64,000 nucleotides of DNA from Pleodorina starrii (Eukaryota > Chlorophyta > Chlorophyceae > Chlamydomonadales > Volvocaceae), in contig BRXU01000012.1 of NCBI GenBank assembly GCA_030267565.1, positions 676,001 to 740,000 on the forward strand, given 5' to 3'. A program made the translations under genes and the position numbers. This document shows positions 33,853 through 46,600 of the stretch, piece after piece. Position 1 is the stretch's first letter. Every line of letters starts with the position of its first letter. A model generated the notes under the pieces. The model was not told the DNA's origin. It saw only the letters and a list, made by a program, of their open reading frames with translations, and searched no databases.

Positions 33853-34393
33853 CAGACCTCACAGGTTGCATTCTTCGGTCCACTCGTCCATATCGGGGCC
33901 ATCATATATGATGTAGTGTTATGATGGCTAAAAAGTTTACGTAGCCCGCAGTCAACACGTCATCCGCGCAATGCAAAAGAATATTCCACGTGCGCACCAG
34001 CAACAGCAGAACACGTCTTCGCACTGTAGTCTCAAGAAACCGCGTGCAGCCTCAAAAGTTCTCCGCCTTCGCAAATGTGCAGAACGGTACAGCGCACCTA
34101 TTCGTAATTTATATCAAAACACCAAGCTAGGCCATGCGACAAAAATGCCTCGAACTTGTCTCTCACGACCGCTTAAACTTTTTGTGTGAGATCGAGCCAA
34201 ACTGAACACCAGAACGATTTTACGCGGGTGGCGCGTAGGACGCCCATGGGTGGCAGGCGCGCGCAGAAGCCACCCAATTGCAACACCTAACCCAACGCTC
34301 TTCGCAACTATGTGAAAAGGAAGGAGCGCTTTCCTCGTTTGGGCGGCGGCACAGCGCCCGCCGCGGCGTGTGGCAGGCAGCGGGCGGGCCGCA

Positions 34394-34400
34394 TATAAAA
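34394..34400 (+). promoter_or_regulatory. TATA box of an unassigned plus-strand unit
   Basis: TATAAAA sits in GC-rich DNA, followed about 140 nt later by an A/C-rich leader and an ATG at 34542 (MTAQNLVLLTSFLPREGML). A TGTAA poly(A)-type signal occurs at about 34919. This is the layout of a transcription unit, but the 137-aa frame resembles nothing I know and runs past the TGTAA. Confidence 0.35.
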
Positions 34401-37400
34401 TAGCGGGGAGCGCGATGATTCGCGCGCCTCCGCGTCAGCATATCAAAGCGAATCCCCTTCGTATCGTGGGGAGCTAGGAGCAGTTCAAAAGCATCGACCA
34501 GAAATACACACACACGCACAAAACAACAACATCAACACACAATGACAGCTCAAAATTTGGTGCTGCTAACATCGTTCCTTCCCCGCGAAGGCATGTTGGG
34601 AGGCTCCCTCACGGGGGAGCGCGCAAGCAGGCGCAAAGCACAAACGATGTGCCACCGTCCGCCGTACCGCGTTCCGAAACCACCATCCATACTCACTCAC
34701 TTCTCAGACACCCAAGGCATCTCTGCAGAGGGGGTTCAAACCGTTCCTCGCAACAGAACAACGCGACGCGACGCATACCACACACACACGAGCCGCACCC
34801 AACCCTACCCACCCCGCGCCACGCTTCTCCCTTCCGCACCGAATCTGACCTCGCCACCCACCAGGCCCGTCGTCTCCGAAAGCCTCCACACAGCCTCCGT
34901 GCCACCCAAAATCCACAATGTAATATCAGGCTTCTTTATGTTACTACATATGTAGCAACACTGCGGGCCGAAAAATGAACGGCCAAGAACACAGACTTAA
35001 AAGAGTACCGCTGTCACCTTGGACGCTGATGCCACCGACCGGTGCTGCAGACGACAAAGTGTGAAGACGGACGCCGCAACAAAAAGACGCTGCTGCTGCA
35101 GGGTCGCGTCTTGCGCGTCCACCCCAGCAACCAGGGTAAACGACGCAGCAGGCCTAGCTAGCGATCGCGCATCGCAATGACAACGGCATGCAGCAAAAGC
35201 GACAACGTGAGACGCCAAAAGCGGCACAAAGGCGCTGAGAATCCAACCGCGCAGCTTAGGGGCGTACTGGGGCGAGAGCCAAGTTCTCACCCACCAGCCA
35301 GCTTGCACCGGAAAGCACCTGGCCCGGAGTTTAAACCAGCTTCGCTTCATCGCTAGTAAGCAGATGGAAAAGCCAACAACAGGAAAGCCGGCCAGTGATC
35401 CGGCGCTGCAACTACACTCCGCGAAGCCAGCAACCTAAAACGAGGCAGCCGACCATTCTCTAGGTGCGGAACAGCGCTTTAATTAAGAGGTTTGGTTCCT
35501 CTTGGACGTCGTCGTGGCAAACGGCAAAAGCACCCAAAGGCGCATCCTGCACAAACCACAATCGCTTCCCTCCCATCCCCACCCTCTACAGAAAACAGAC
35601 AAACGCCGGTCGGTTTTGAAGAGATCCTTCAGACGACGCCGGGCGCTAAAAAGTCGGCCGGCCGCTGTCGTACCCTCGTCGTACCACCGCGACACGACCA
35701 GAAAAGCCACAGCTCCCCGCCGCACCCTCACCCTTCGAAACCTTCCGTCCTGTCATTAAATAAATAACCCCGCAAGGCTTTTGCCGCACCTACGACCAAA
35801 CCCGCGAGGGCGCTCCCTCTCTCTCCCGCTTCCACACCTTTGCCTCATTAGTCAGACAAACACGACTCCGTCAAGCCACCATCCGTAAACCTCGACACAC
35901 GACCACACAACAAACGACAACCCAACAAATACGCCAAACAGCAAAAGCACAGTAAGAACGTGTCCTCGGTGGTTTCTTCGGTCCCTGTCCCTCTCGAGTT
36001 AATGAGTTTTAAAAGCCCCAAGGCGCCAGTCGCAGAAAAACAAACACATCCTCAAAATTCGCGACCCAGCTCCCCAGTTCGTTCCGACAGCCCGCGGCCC
36101 TGCAGCGACATACTGGTACATAACGCAGGAGTTCAGCCGACCTTTTAAGTCGACCGATAAGACGGTAAGACTTGCGCGGCTGCTAGAGCTTTGCAGGAAA
36201 GCGGCTGCCCAGAGCACACCCACAGCATATGGGCGGCTTCCAGATCACGCCCGCGACCTCTCCACAACACGCGCATACAAACACACAACACTCGGGCCAC
36301 GACCCCTCCCCCTCTTCCTCCGAGCACACACCCTCTCTCGCCCCCAAATACGGGGAACCCAGCTCCCCCAGCCGACCTCCTGGCGAACAAACCGCCTCCT
36401 GGCGAATAAACCGCGCCCTCTCGCGCCGACAAGCCGCCCGGGCTCCCCAGACCCGACTGCCAACTCCTCGCGATAACCCCCGTGTCAACCTCTCAAAAGC
36501 AAGCAAACGCTGCGAGGTTCTCTCCCCTCTCTCTCTCTCTCCCTTTTTCCAATTCGCGGAGACCCCTGAAGGCAGGCCCCAGACACACAGACACACAAAC
36601 GGAAGAACAGTGTCAGCACCGGGAGAGAACCGGTTACCGACATGCAAACTCCCCATGCATGTGTCCTGGGGCGCGCCGCGCCGCTCCCCACACAACACTG
36701 CGCCCCTTCCCTGACCGAGTCGCTTGCAGAGACGAACATCAGCTTTGAAAAGCAACAACCGACCAGTCGGTGTACGACCAATGTACGGAAGGGCGGCACC
36801 TCAGGCATGCGGTACGGCGCAAGCAAGCACCGCGCAAGGATAAGTCCGCGCGCGCGAGCGCAGGCAGCGCATCGTACCTTCGCCGTATAGCTCCTGCCGT
36901 ACTCCTTGATCGCCAGCCAGCCAAGCCAAATCAGTATTCGTGGAGTGGAGAGCATGTGGAGGAAACCCAGTTCGGCGATGAATTGTGCGTCGTGTCCTTT
37001 CCTTGTGTGCGAAACGGCTCTCGACGTGTGTGCGCATCGACGCTCTTCATCTCCGGGACGCGCGGCCCCCAGGCGACAAGCAGAGACCAGGAGAGAAACG
37101 CGCGCCGCAGCGAAGAGCGCCTAAAAGCAGACGGCCGCAGAAGACCAGAGATGAAACGAATCACCGCAATTTAGCTGGAGGACCAGTTGCCAGAGGACGG
37201 AAGAGCCTTGCGCCGCAGAGGGCCCACACACCCTCCCGCTCAATGGGCACAAGCCCTGCCCAGCACCTAAAACCCCTTCAAAAAACCTAAAAACTCGGAA
37301 TCTCCCCTTTCGGTCACAACTTCCATCCGACAGCACCACCGCCGCACCATAAGAAGCAACCAAGAGAAAGATGCGCAAAACAACTTTTTTCTCTCGCTTT

Positions 37401-37482
37401 TCTAATCCCTTTCAAAATTTGAATTTGGCTTTCATCGCCGGGTGGTATTTTGTTCGTCCTTCAAAAGTCGCTTGTTCGACCT

Positions 37483-39580
37483 TCAGAAGTCGCAATCCAG
37501 CACCTCGGGCACCACCGCGTCCTCGCCGCCGTGCGCAGCCTTCCAGGCCTCAATCTCCTCCTTCTTGGCAAACCGCCCCTTGATGCGCGGCCGGATCTCC
37601 GCATAGGCCTTGCGCGAGGCGTAGCGAATGGTCTTCTCAAACTTTCTGTTCTTTCGCTTCTCCCGGTACCGCGCGACGCGCTGCTCCCGCGTCAGGTTCG
37701 CGCCAGCCGCGAGGGCGGCGTTGTAGGCCGCCGTGGAGCTCTTCGGCGCCAGCGCCGCCGCCGCCGGCGCGGCGGCGGACGCCGTCGCCGCTGGCAGGAA
37801 CTGCGGCGGCAACATCGCCATCTGCTGGAAGAACATGGCCGATGCCGGCTGGGGCATCTGAGAGGCCGAGTGGAAGCCGAGGGAGGAGGCATCCGGGAAC
37901 GCCGACTCCGAGAATGCCGACTCCGGGAACGCCGACTCCGGGAACACTGGGGACTCCGGGAGCTCTGCCGCCGGGAGCTGCAAAGCAACGCAAGTTTTTA
38001 CGGGATGGATGGCCGGATGGAGGTTTGGTGGATGGATGGGAGAGAGTAAAGTTGGGAAAGCAAGCGGACGGGGAAGCGCAGGGGAATCGCGGGAAATATG
38101 GCGCATCTCAGGTTCGATGCCTGCATTTGACGGTTTTGCCCTCGTGGCTGATTTTTACCATTTAGCTGTTTGACTGGTGTCCACGAGGGCCAATCGCCAT
38201 ATGCACAAGAGCTCTCAGGCGCGCTGCACAATTGCACATGCTTCCAAGGATGGACGGACGTGCGAAGTTACCAAGGGAAAAAAGATCCATGCACCGGTCC
38301 TTTCCACGCTGACCGCTTCCCGTGTTGTATTGCTCCTCCAATCGAGCTGCACAGCAACCCCAACCAGCGATACGAGGGGGCCCGCGCGCGAGGCGCCTCT
38401 CCATCGCCCAACAGGCTCCCCGGAGTAGGTACGGGTAGGTGTTCATACCTTGGCAGCTGGCTCCTCCTCGCTCGCCTCCGCAGCGCGCTTGCGGCTCAGC
38501 TCGGCCGCCTCAGCGTCGGCCTCCTGGGCAGCGACCTCCTCAGGGAACGAGGGCACCAGCGCGTCCGCGACCGCCTCCGCGGCCTCCACGTCAAAGTTTG
38601 GCACCAGACCAGCTGTGAAACGGGAGAGGAAACTCATCTACGGCGACCGCGCTTGCACATTACAAATCAATGCGTAGCCACCTTATACAATTGAGACGTA
38701 CCGTCAGAGGGCGCGTCAGAGAGAATGTCCGTGAAGTCGAAGCCCATGTCCATCCAGGCATTGTCCAGCTCCAGCGACTGCCGCAACGCAGCGCAAGCAG
38801 TCGTAAGCCCGAATGTATTAAACACGATAGGGCGACACTTGAAAGCATTTGAAGCTGACCGAAGCTCACCTCGAATTCGAGCTTGTCCTTTATCTCCTTG
38901 AAAGTCGCCGGCGCCGTGAACGCGTACTCGTCAATAGGCGCAGACATGACTGGCACAACGGCCTCACTGCCCGAGGGCGAGAGCATGGGCGGCTCCTCCA
39001 AGGAGCCCAGGCACGGCTTATCGTCATCGACAAACCAGGACACCGGGCTCGCAGCCGACTGCGCCACTGACTCGCAGGGACCGACAGCGGAAAGAAGCTC
39101 GGCAACCGGCATTTCCTGCGCGAGAAAAAGTGGTAAGAAGCTGACTCGAGCTAGACCTTTTGTTGGAGCTTTGCTGAGAATGCAAGACGACGCACTTGCT
39201 CCAGCGGCGGCAAAGGCGCGACAGGCTCCACTTCGTGCGAAGCAGACAGCGGGTTGGTGCTGTGGCAGGCCTCGCACATGTGGGCGTTGTCGCAGCGGCA
39301 GAACAGTGAAGCGCCTTTTGAGCAGCCCCCCTCGCAAGGGACGCGCCGCACGTGGCGCGCAGCGACCTACAAGCCAAGTGATTCACGCTCCTTCAATTGG
39401 ATAGGTACTCGAACCGAGCGCAAGCGCAAGGCAGTTGAGAAGGAGCCCCGAGCCAGGACAAACGCCGAGCTAGCTTACCGCATTGCTCATATGAATACGA
39501 ACATCGCAATCCTTGCAAAGGAGCGCCTTGTCATTCTCACAATAAACGCTAGCCGGGGCTGCGCAGACAACGCAAGCCAT
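37483..39580 (-). CDS. CO: CONSTANS-like B-box / CCT transcription regulator
   Basis: Predicted nuclear regulator of the CONSTANS family, 417 aa. Exons in order: 39580-39479, 39366-39196, 39115-38870, 38777-38702, 38612-38449, 37977-37483; all introns GT-AG with matching phase, ending TGA. Residues 3-33 form B-box 1 ([12 protein letters not shown] ... [11 protein letters not shown]); residues about 36-80 form B-box 2 ([26 protein letters not shown]). The middle is acidic. Residues about 264-285 hold degenerate PESAF repeats, and an Ala/Pro-rich spacer follows. Residues about 350-392 are the CCT domain ([20 protein letters not shown], then [18 protein letters not shown]), which in plants binds DNA and NF-Y partners. 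In Chlamydomonas the single CONSTANS homologue links photoperiod to starch and growth. The domain order and close size match make orthology likely. Confidence 0.93.
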
Positions 39581-42500
39581 TTTCCTGCTAGTTTCCGTCG
39601 GCTATGTGTAATAGTCTCTCCTCTCAATCGCATGCAGATAAAGATATGTAAATCCGCTGTGTTGAACTCCTGGAGGGCGACCGTCGACGTCTTCAGCCCC
39701 GATGATGCACCCGTACGTTGACGCCAACCCGTACGTCAACTGGTAGTGAGCCGTTGCCAACCTCTTTTCGTAACGGTGACCCAAGCGTCGCACAGGTAAC
39801 TCTGTTACGCGCGTTTGAACTACGGCTTAGCAGGAACCAGATTGCAGTTATGGCGTTTTGCCTCGCTCGTCCCATTCGCTTGCAGCGTAGAGCGAAGCCA
39901 GTGCGGGAACACCCGCCTAGGGAAAGCCGCATTTTACGTTAGTGTCTCAGCGCATTTGAAGACTTGTGCGCACGTTTGCGGCAATCGAAATGGCAACCGA
40001 CGCGTACTGCCGAAAAGCCAACGCGTACTGTCAGTGCGTGCCTGAATTGTGTTTCAGCCTATTCAGACCTGCCCCTCACCTCCTTCGTAGACAGATCGTC
40101 GAGCAGTATGAAGCGGTTTTCCCCCTTGCGGCTGGCGACACGCGCTCCCCACGTCATCATGCTCCCATCGTCGGGTTCCTCAGTCCAAGCGCCCGTGACC
40201 ACTCAGAGGCTGCACATGTCCTTTCCTTAAATGGTTTCATAAGGCGTGACGCTTTGTAATTAAACCTTAACAAAATGGGCATAGCGTAGGCCGCCGCAGC
40301 CCCTCCGAATCCGCCGGTGCGCCGGTCCGTGCCGTTTCTTGCCAAGCACCCTCGAGCGTACCGATGATCTCAAGTCCGTCCAAGTTCCGAAGACGGATTG
40401 CATTATATTGCGCCGGTTGCTATTTGCCTCTCTTTGCCACCGCGCCGCGCGCTGGCTTGCGGAGTTGCGGATGGCATCAAACCTCTGCCCTGCATCAAAC
40501 CTTGCGTGGCGGCCGGCCAAAGGGGCCGCGGGGGCAGTTTCCAGGGCGGGGGCAGTTTCAAGCGCGCGCGCCCGCCCGCGCAAAACGACGCTTCGTTCGC
40601 TCTGAAACATAAAACCACGGCAGCGACACGCCGACATCGAACCGCCGGAAGTACCGTATCGTAACTACACTCCGCGACGCGCCGCCGGGCGCCGCGTTCC
40701 GTCTCAGTCCTACGAGCGAAGGCCCTGGACCCTGCCCGCCCCTAGAGGGCCCTCCCACGCACCTGATGGAAGCGACCAGACAGGACACGACAAGACAAGA
40801 CAAGACAAGGGGCCCTCGTCCCTGCCCGCAGCGCAGCACAACAGCCCGTCCCATCCCGTCGTGACCGCCATCTCGAAGGCCCTACAGCGCTTTCTGCAAG
40901 TGCACAAACAGCCGCGGTGGCGCTTAGGCGGCGGGGGCGGCGGCCGGGCGGCGGTGGTTGGGTGGCCGTGGGAGGGTACGGGCTACGGGGTTAGGCCATG
41001 CTGGCAGGGCCCCGTGTGTGGCGCTGGTTTCGGGGCTCGCTGGTGCGGCACCGTACATTCGGCGGGTTCCTCTCGCTGCTCGATGGGCTGGTGGTGAGGT
41101 CCCTGGAAGCCGGGCTGGCAGCGGTGAGCGCGCCGGGAGGTGGCCGGAGCTATGTCAACATGCGAGGCTCCAGCGGAATCATGATACCGGTAATGCAAAT
41201 CGCGATGTCGCAATATTGCGACCTACTGTAAGTATCGCGAAAATTATATTTAGAAGTAATAGTATCACATTACTTCACATTACATGTACAGAGATTGTAG
41301 CCGCACCTCACCTACCGCGATGCAACGCTGCTGCAGAGTGCTGCAGCTTTCAAGAACAGTCAAGATCGAACCCGCCGCGCACTCTGGACGTCTGTACAAG
41401 GCGCGGCAAGCCAAAGCGCCCTGCAGCAACATTGATATTGGCGGACAAGGCCGGAACGCAGTTGTGTCCATTGTAACTCTCTCCTACTCTCTTCCCTCGA
41501 GCGTCGCGCCGTGCAAATCCCAACGGCACCACCGGCAAACTGCAAACCACCCCTCCTCAACGAATGCCGCTTCGCCAGCTGCCTCTCGCGCCCGATGGGT
41601 AGGACTGAGGCAGCACAACGCACACAGTACGACGCACCCAATCTATGCCGTACAATACCCCTCTTCTTTGCTAGGCTGCCAGCCTGCTCGCAATCGCAGC
41701 CAGCACACGCCCAATGGCCTATAGCTGCCATAACAGACGGGCCGGACCCGGGGGCCACAGACGCATAGATAGATTTCCGTACCACCGTGCCGTACATATG
41801 CGTGCCGTGAGAAAAGTCAGCCAGCAAGATGGCTCCCTAAAACGTCAATGGCAGCTCGTCCAGAGAGTGCGGACTCGGGAGCCCAAGGCCACAGCGCTAC
41901 AAGCTCACAACAACTTTACAGCCGGAACCGGAGCCGGAGCTCGGCTCGAGGTCTCTCATCCCAATTTACCCAGAGCGCCCGGCCGGCCCCGAAACCAAAC
42001 ATGGAGGCATATAGGCACAGCCGCCGCCAGCGGGGGGAGCCGCCCGCCGGTCCCATCCACCTACCTTCCTCCGGCCGCGTTATCTCTGAGCGGAGGGAGG
42101 CGCACCCTACCATAGTCCCTACCCACGGCATTTGGGGAGGCGGGTGCTTGCGGCAAGCAGATGCCTGCCCAACCGTCAACCGCCATCCCCTAACCATCAA
42201 CGGCCAAACGCCGACCACCATCCACTAGCTGCATGAATAATGGGCTGTATGTGCATATGCCTAAAAGACGCAACTCGCGTCGGCATCAGCATCCTGCGTC
42301 TGCGCCTGAGTTTGTGTGCTCGAGGCCGAAGGGGGGAAGCGGAGTTCGCTCATTCCTTCGATTCTTTGATGTCTTCAACTAACCCTAAAGCCCTGAAAAC
42401 CCGCATGTGTCCAGAGTCCAGGGCACCCGCACTAAGGACGACACGCGCGCAGTGCAAGCTACGGTGTAGCGTAGTAGCGTGTAGGGTGGCCGACGACATT

Positions 42501-42650
42501 TTCAGTACGACAACAAGTACGGCAAGTAAGGCCTTGCGGAAGCGAGATACACACATCGCATTTGCCGTACGTGGCAAGCGCCGTACCACACAACACACAC
42601 GCAATATAAAAACACACAGGCACGCAAGCCATAGCTCCCTCACGTCATGC

Positions 42651-42675
42651 AAAAAACCCTAAAACCCTAAATCCC
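42651..42675 (-). repeat. Short CCCTAAAA telomere-like tract
   Basis: CCCTAAAACCCTAAATCCCT: two units and a variant third. The third-best preserved interstitial telomere-type tract in the window. Confidence 0.65.
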
Positions 42676-43213
42676 TGGCTCAGAAGCCCTGAGTATCTGT
42701 CAGGATCTGTCTAGGAGGGGATGTTCCCGGCTAAACACGCCCCGGGAGATATCATGCCCGCCTGTGAGGCCGGATTATCTAAACCTTCAGCTTTTTGCAC
42801 GGCAATCTTATCTTCAGATTTCCAAAATTTTCTCTCGAATATATATCCATATCTTAAGATAGCCACCCTGACACGCACACATACACGCACACATACAAGC
42901 ACACATGCACGAACGAACACATACACGCACACATGCACGAACACATACACGAACACATACACGAACACATCCACGCATACGTTTACACCAAAGCACATCC
43001 TTCGACTCCGTCCCTCCCCGCTCCCCCTCTCTCTCTCCCAGCTCCCAACCCAGCCGCCTCCCGTCCTCCAAAGCCCTCCCTGGAGGGGCCTTCGGTCGGT
43101 CAGTCTTCGGTCGGTCAGTCAGTCAGCGGCGGGGTAGGTTCCCAACCCCACGCACCACACGTGCCGCACACCGCCGGTTCCTTTTCAGCCTTTTGCAGAC
43201 ACAACTCTGTCAC

Positions 43214-43218
43214 TTACA
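43214..43218 (-). terminator. TGTAA poly(A) signal of first LysM/CAP gene
   Basis: TGTAA on the minus strand, 386 nt past the stop codon at 43604. It is the motif used in volvocine algae and lies at a plausible distance. Confidence 0.5.
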
Positions 43219-43603
43219 TTAACGGCGCCAATGGCGGCACCCACGGCCCCCAGCCAGCCACCAACGGACCACTTCTCTTCCAGTGGGACAGCGCCGCCCA
43301 AGCAACTCCCCTCCCCTGCGCGCGCACCTACGTCCCAGCGGCGGAAAGCCAGCAGCACGGACAGAACATCACAAACAGGGTCGCCTCGCGGCTCCCGACT
43401 GGTATCACTTATTTCATTTCTGCCCTGCACTCACTTCTGCCCACACTCATTTCTGCCCTGCCTTCCTCGCTGTCGTGACGACGCCAGCCATGGCGGGCCG
43501 TTGGTGTGTCAGCTCACCACCGAGCAAAGAGGATGGGATGAATCACGGACGGCTGACCCGCCCATGGGTCACAGCCTCTGAACGATCAAGGCCGACCCAT
43601 GGG

Positions 43604-46600
43604 TCACAGCTCGCCCGCCTGCTGCGCTAATCGGAGCAGCCGCCTCTGTGGCCGCTTCGGCAGCACGTTCTCCGCGAACTGGCCGGCGTAGTTGCCTGTT
43701 TAGGTGGGTCGGACGGCAAGGAACGAGAGCGAGTGGAAGGCTGTACGGCAGCGGGTTTGTTTGCGTGTCAGCAGGGGGACACGGCCAGCAAGGAATAAGT
43801 TAGGGATCCTACAGATCTGTTGCCCGAAGAAAGCGAGAGGGAGTGGAGGCACGAGGGAAGGTGCTCACTCGTCAAGGTTCAGTTCCGCGTGTGGTAGTCA
43901 GAAATGGTATCCAACGTGCTGTTGCATTGTAAGCACCCTTCAATCGAACGTGAATTAGGAAGGCCTACCCCGCCCACCGAGTGACACTAGCTTCCCAGAG
44001 CGCGTACTTTGCAACACTACTGCGTTGGGTGTCCTGGCAACCAGCCGATGGGGCTGGGCAGGGCGCCGCTGCCGGCGCTGAATGGCCCGGCCTCGCGTGC
44101 CACAACTTGGTGCTAGGCGAGGACGTGATGCAGAGTGGTGCGTTGCCGGCGCCCACCACGCCGGTCCGTCACGCAGGTCCCCACACGCGTCGCGCAGGTC
44201 CCATCCAACAACAGCTTGCAGGCGAAAGAACGAGCCGCATCAAATGAAACAAGGGCCATAAGCACCACCAGAGGGCAACAACATAAGCAAAAACGGTCCC
44301 GATACGTATGTCGGCCCATTCTCTTTTCCTTTGCCCTTTCCCCTCTGCCTTTCGCCTCCCTGCCATCGTACGTTTTGCCCATCCGTATCCCTTCCTTCTC
44401 TGCCCCGCCGCCCCTTCCTGCCCTCTTTTGCGCCGCGTCGCCACCCCAGCTCGTTCGTGGCTTGATGTGTGTCCTGCTTTGCTTGCCTGCCTGCTCGCTC
44501 CTTCCTTCGCATCCATTGCCGTTGCCCATTGCCGTTACTCACGCTGTTTCCTTCGCTTCTTTCCAATTCGTTTCCTCCATCGGGTTGTTTTGTCCGGGCG
44601 CTCGTGACATTCTTGTGCTGTCGCGCGTACTCGTCCGTCTGGGTTGGTCCAGCGGCGACGCGGTCGCTGCACTTTTCAGCTCGGTAAGGTTGCAGGTACC
44701 GAGCCACCCAGCCACTCACCCACCCAGCCATCCACCCAGCCACCCACCCGGCCACCCACCCACTCAGCCACCCATCCACCCACCCAGCCACCCACCCAGC
44801 CACCCAGCCACCCAGCCACCCAGCCACTCACCCACTCACCCACTCAGCCACCCACCCAGCCACCCACCCACTCAGCCACCCAGCCACCCACCAAGCCACC
44901 AAGCCACCAAGCCACCCACCACTCAGCCACCCAGCCACCCACCCAGCCACCCACCCAGCCAGCCACCCACCCACACACCCAGCCAGCCACCCACCCAGCA
45001 GCTAAATCCCTAACTTACTGCTTGCTGGGACAGTTCCTCGCGTTTGAGAAGCCCCTAACGGGTACTCTGGCATGCTTTCTTTACGCTTTCTTCGGGATGT
45101 CGCTTCATGCGTACAGACATACCAAATCAAGCTCGCAATCGTTGGCTCCAAGTGACCCATGGGTCATGTGGGCGACGTCGCGACCGTCGCGAGCCGGCTC
45201 CTGTTATCGGTGCTGCATCCGCACGCGGCCGCTGACCACGCGCGTCGCGGTGTTTACAACTAGTCAGACGTAACTCAGACGATTCCCCCCCACATGTGCC
45301 GTCCTCCTTCACCCAACAATGCCACCAGCCTTTCAACATCCTTCGGAGTACCCACTCTGGTGTACACTAAATGAACCTGGAATAGACGAGGCGCTCCTGA
45401 GTGCAACAGGCGGACGGAAATCCCTTGCACGGCCTCACATTACGTTACGGGTGTACGGCCCCATGTGTGCCGTCCTCGATTTCTCTGTCGTGCTTTCCTT
45501 AAGCTTTCTGCGGGTGAGGATGCAGAAGCAGAAGCCCCTATCGGGTACCCTTTTGTTCAGTTGTTCATTCTCTACATCCTACACACACTACGGCTCTACG
45601 GGTCCCACTGCTGTTTTGGGATTCGACTTGCTCAGCGATCCTGACTTATGACGTTTTCTGCTGTTTCTGTCATGCACTGCTCTCCACAACGCTTGCAGCC
45701 CCCAACTGGGCTTAAGGTGTCCTGCCGATATCCCAAATGGCCCACTCGCGCGGGCTGATCGCCGCGCGTATTGCATCCCGCAGGGATCGATCACGCGATG
45801 TCGGCTCGTTGAACCGCTATCGTCAACGCTGTCCCGTACACATCCGTACATTGCACGTATATTGCATTTTTATTCTCTGCCAACCAGCTCTTTCCAGCTG
45901 TACCTCCGAACTAACGAACGAACGAACGAAGGAACAAAGAAACGAACGAACAAACGAACGCCCCTCCCTCGCATGCCCGAGAAAGCAGAAAGCAGCCAGA
46001 GAAGCCCCTAACGGGTTCTCTGGCGTGCTTTCTTTACGCTTTCTTCGGGAATTTGGGAGACGGCTTGCTTGGTTGTCGGGTGCTAGGGTTTCGGAGCGCT
46101 CTGAATGGAGTACAACAGTGCAGTACTTTGCACATGAACCCAGAACCCGTACGATAGATGTAGGGGTTCATGTGCAGAAGCAGACAGTGAAAGGGCGTGC
46201 TGCATCCATCGTTGCACAGCAATTTCATCAAAACTGACGACGTCCAATTACGGATACACAGTTTGTAATGTAATTAACATGTCTAATGAGTACGGCACGT
46301 GCCGCACCGTATTCATTACCTGGCAGCCAGTACATGCAGACGTACAGTTTGCCGTTCCATTGGCCTCCAAGGTACGACACGCCGTCGGGACACACCCCGA
46401 TGGCGCACCCCACCAGTGTCGTACGAACCCACACCAGCTGCGTGAACTGGCCGGTGGACGAGTTGAACTGTACGGCATGTGGAGGCGGGACCGACGGTGT
46501 GGAATGGACCAACGGCGTACGGCACATGAGTGACATGTCAGGTGAGGCTAAGGGAATTCGATTTTGAATTCAGTTGGCGAAGGGAAGCGCGAAGTGAACT

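Larger units (their letters stand above)
33517..37482. other. Region between convergent genes, A/C-skewed
   Basis: Lies between the 3' ends of the fusion gene and the CONSTANS-like gene, and must hold both 3' UTRs. From about 34.5 to 37.35 kb the plus strand is visibly rich in A and C and poor in G and T. I see no gene with recognisable domains. A candidate promoter at 34394 and an unassigned 137-codon frame (34542-34955) are noted separately. Confidence 0.5.
39581..43603. other. Intergenic region upstream of CONSTANS-like gene
   Basis: Should contain the promoter and 5' UTR of the minus-strand CONSTANS-like gene and, at its right end, the 3' UTR of the first LysM/CAP gene. No exon set was found. 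A GC-rich frame starting at 40998 (MLAGPRVWRWFRGSLVRH) is open for 78 codons but stands alone. An AC-rich microsatellite lies at about 42870-42985. Confidence 0.5.

Noticed and set aside
42850..42990. CRISPR-like regular spacing in the ACACATACACG stretch
   Set aside because: It is a degenerate AC-rich microsatellite without distinct repeats and unique spacers, and the genome is eukaryotic.
44113..45273. Possible gene in the 2.6-kb intron of the first LysM/CAP gene
   Set aside because: Frames here are driven by the CCACCCAG repeat or lack splice sites and motifs; the intron joins exons in correct phase without them.
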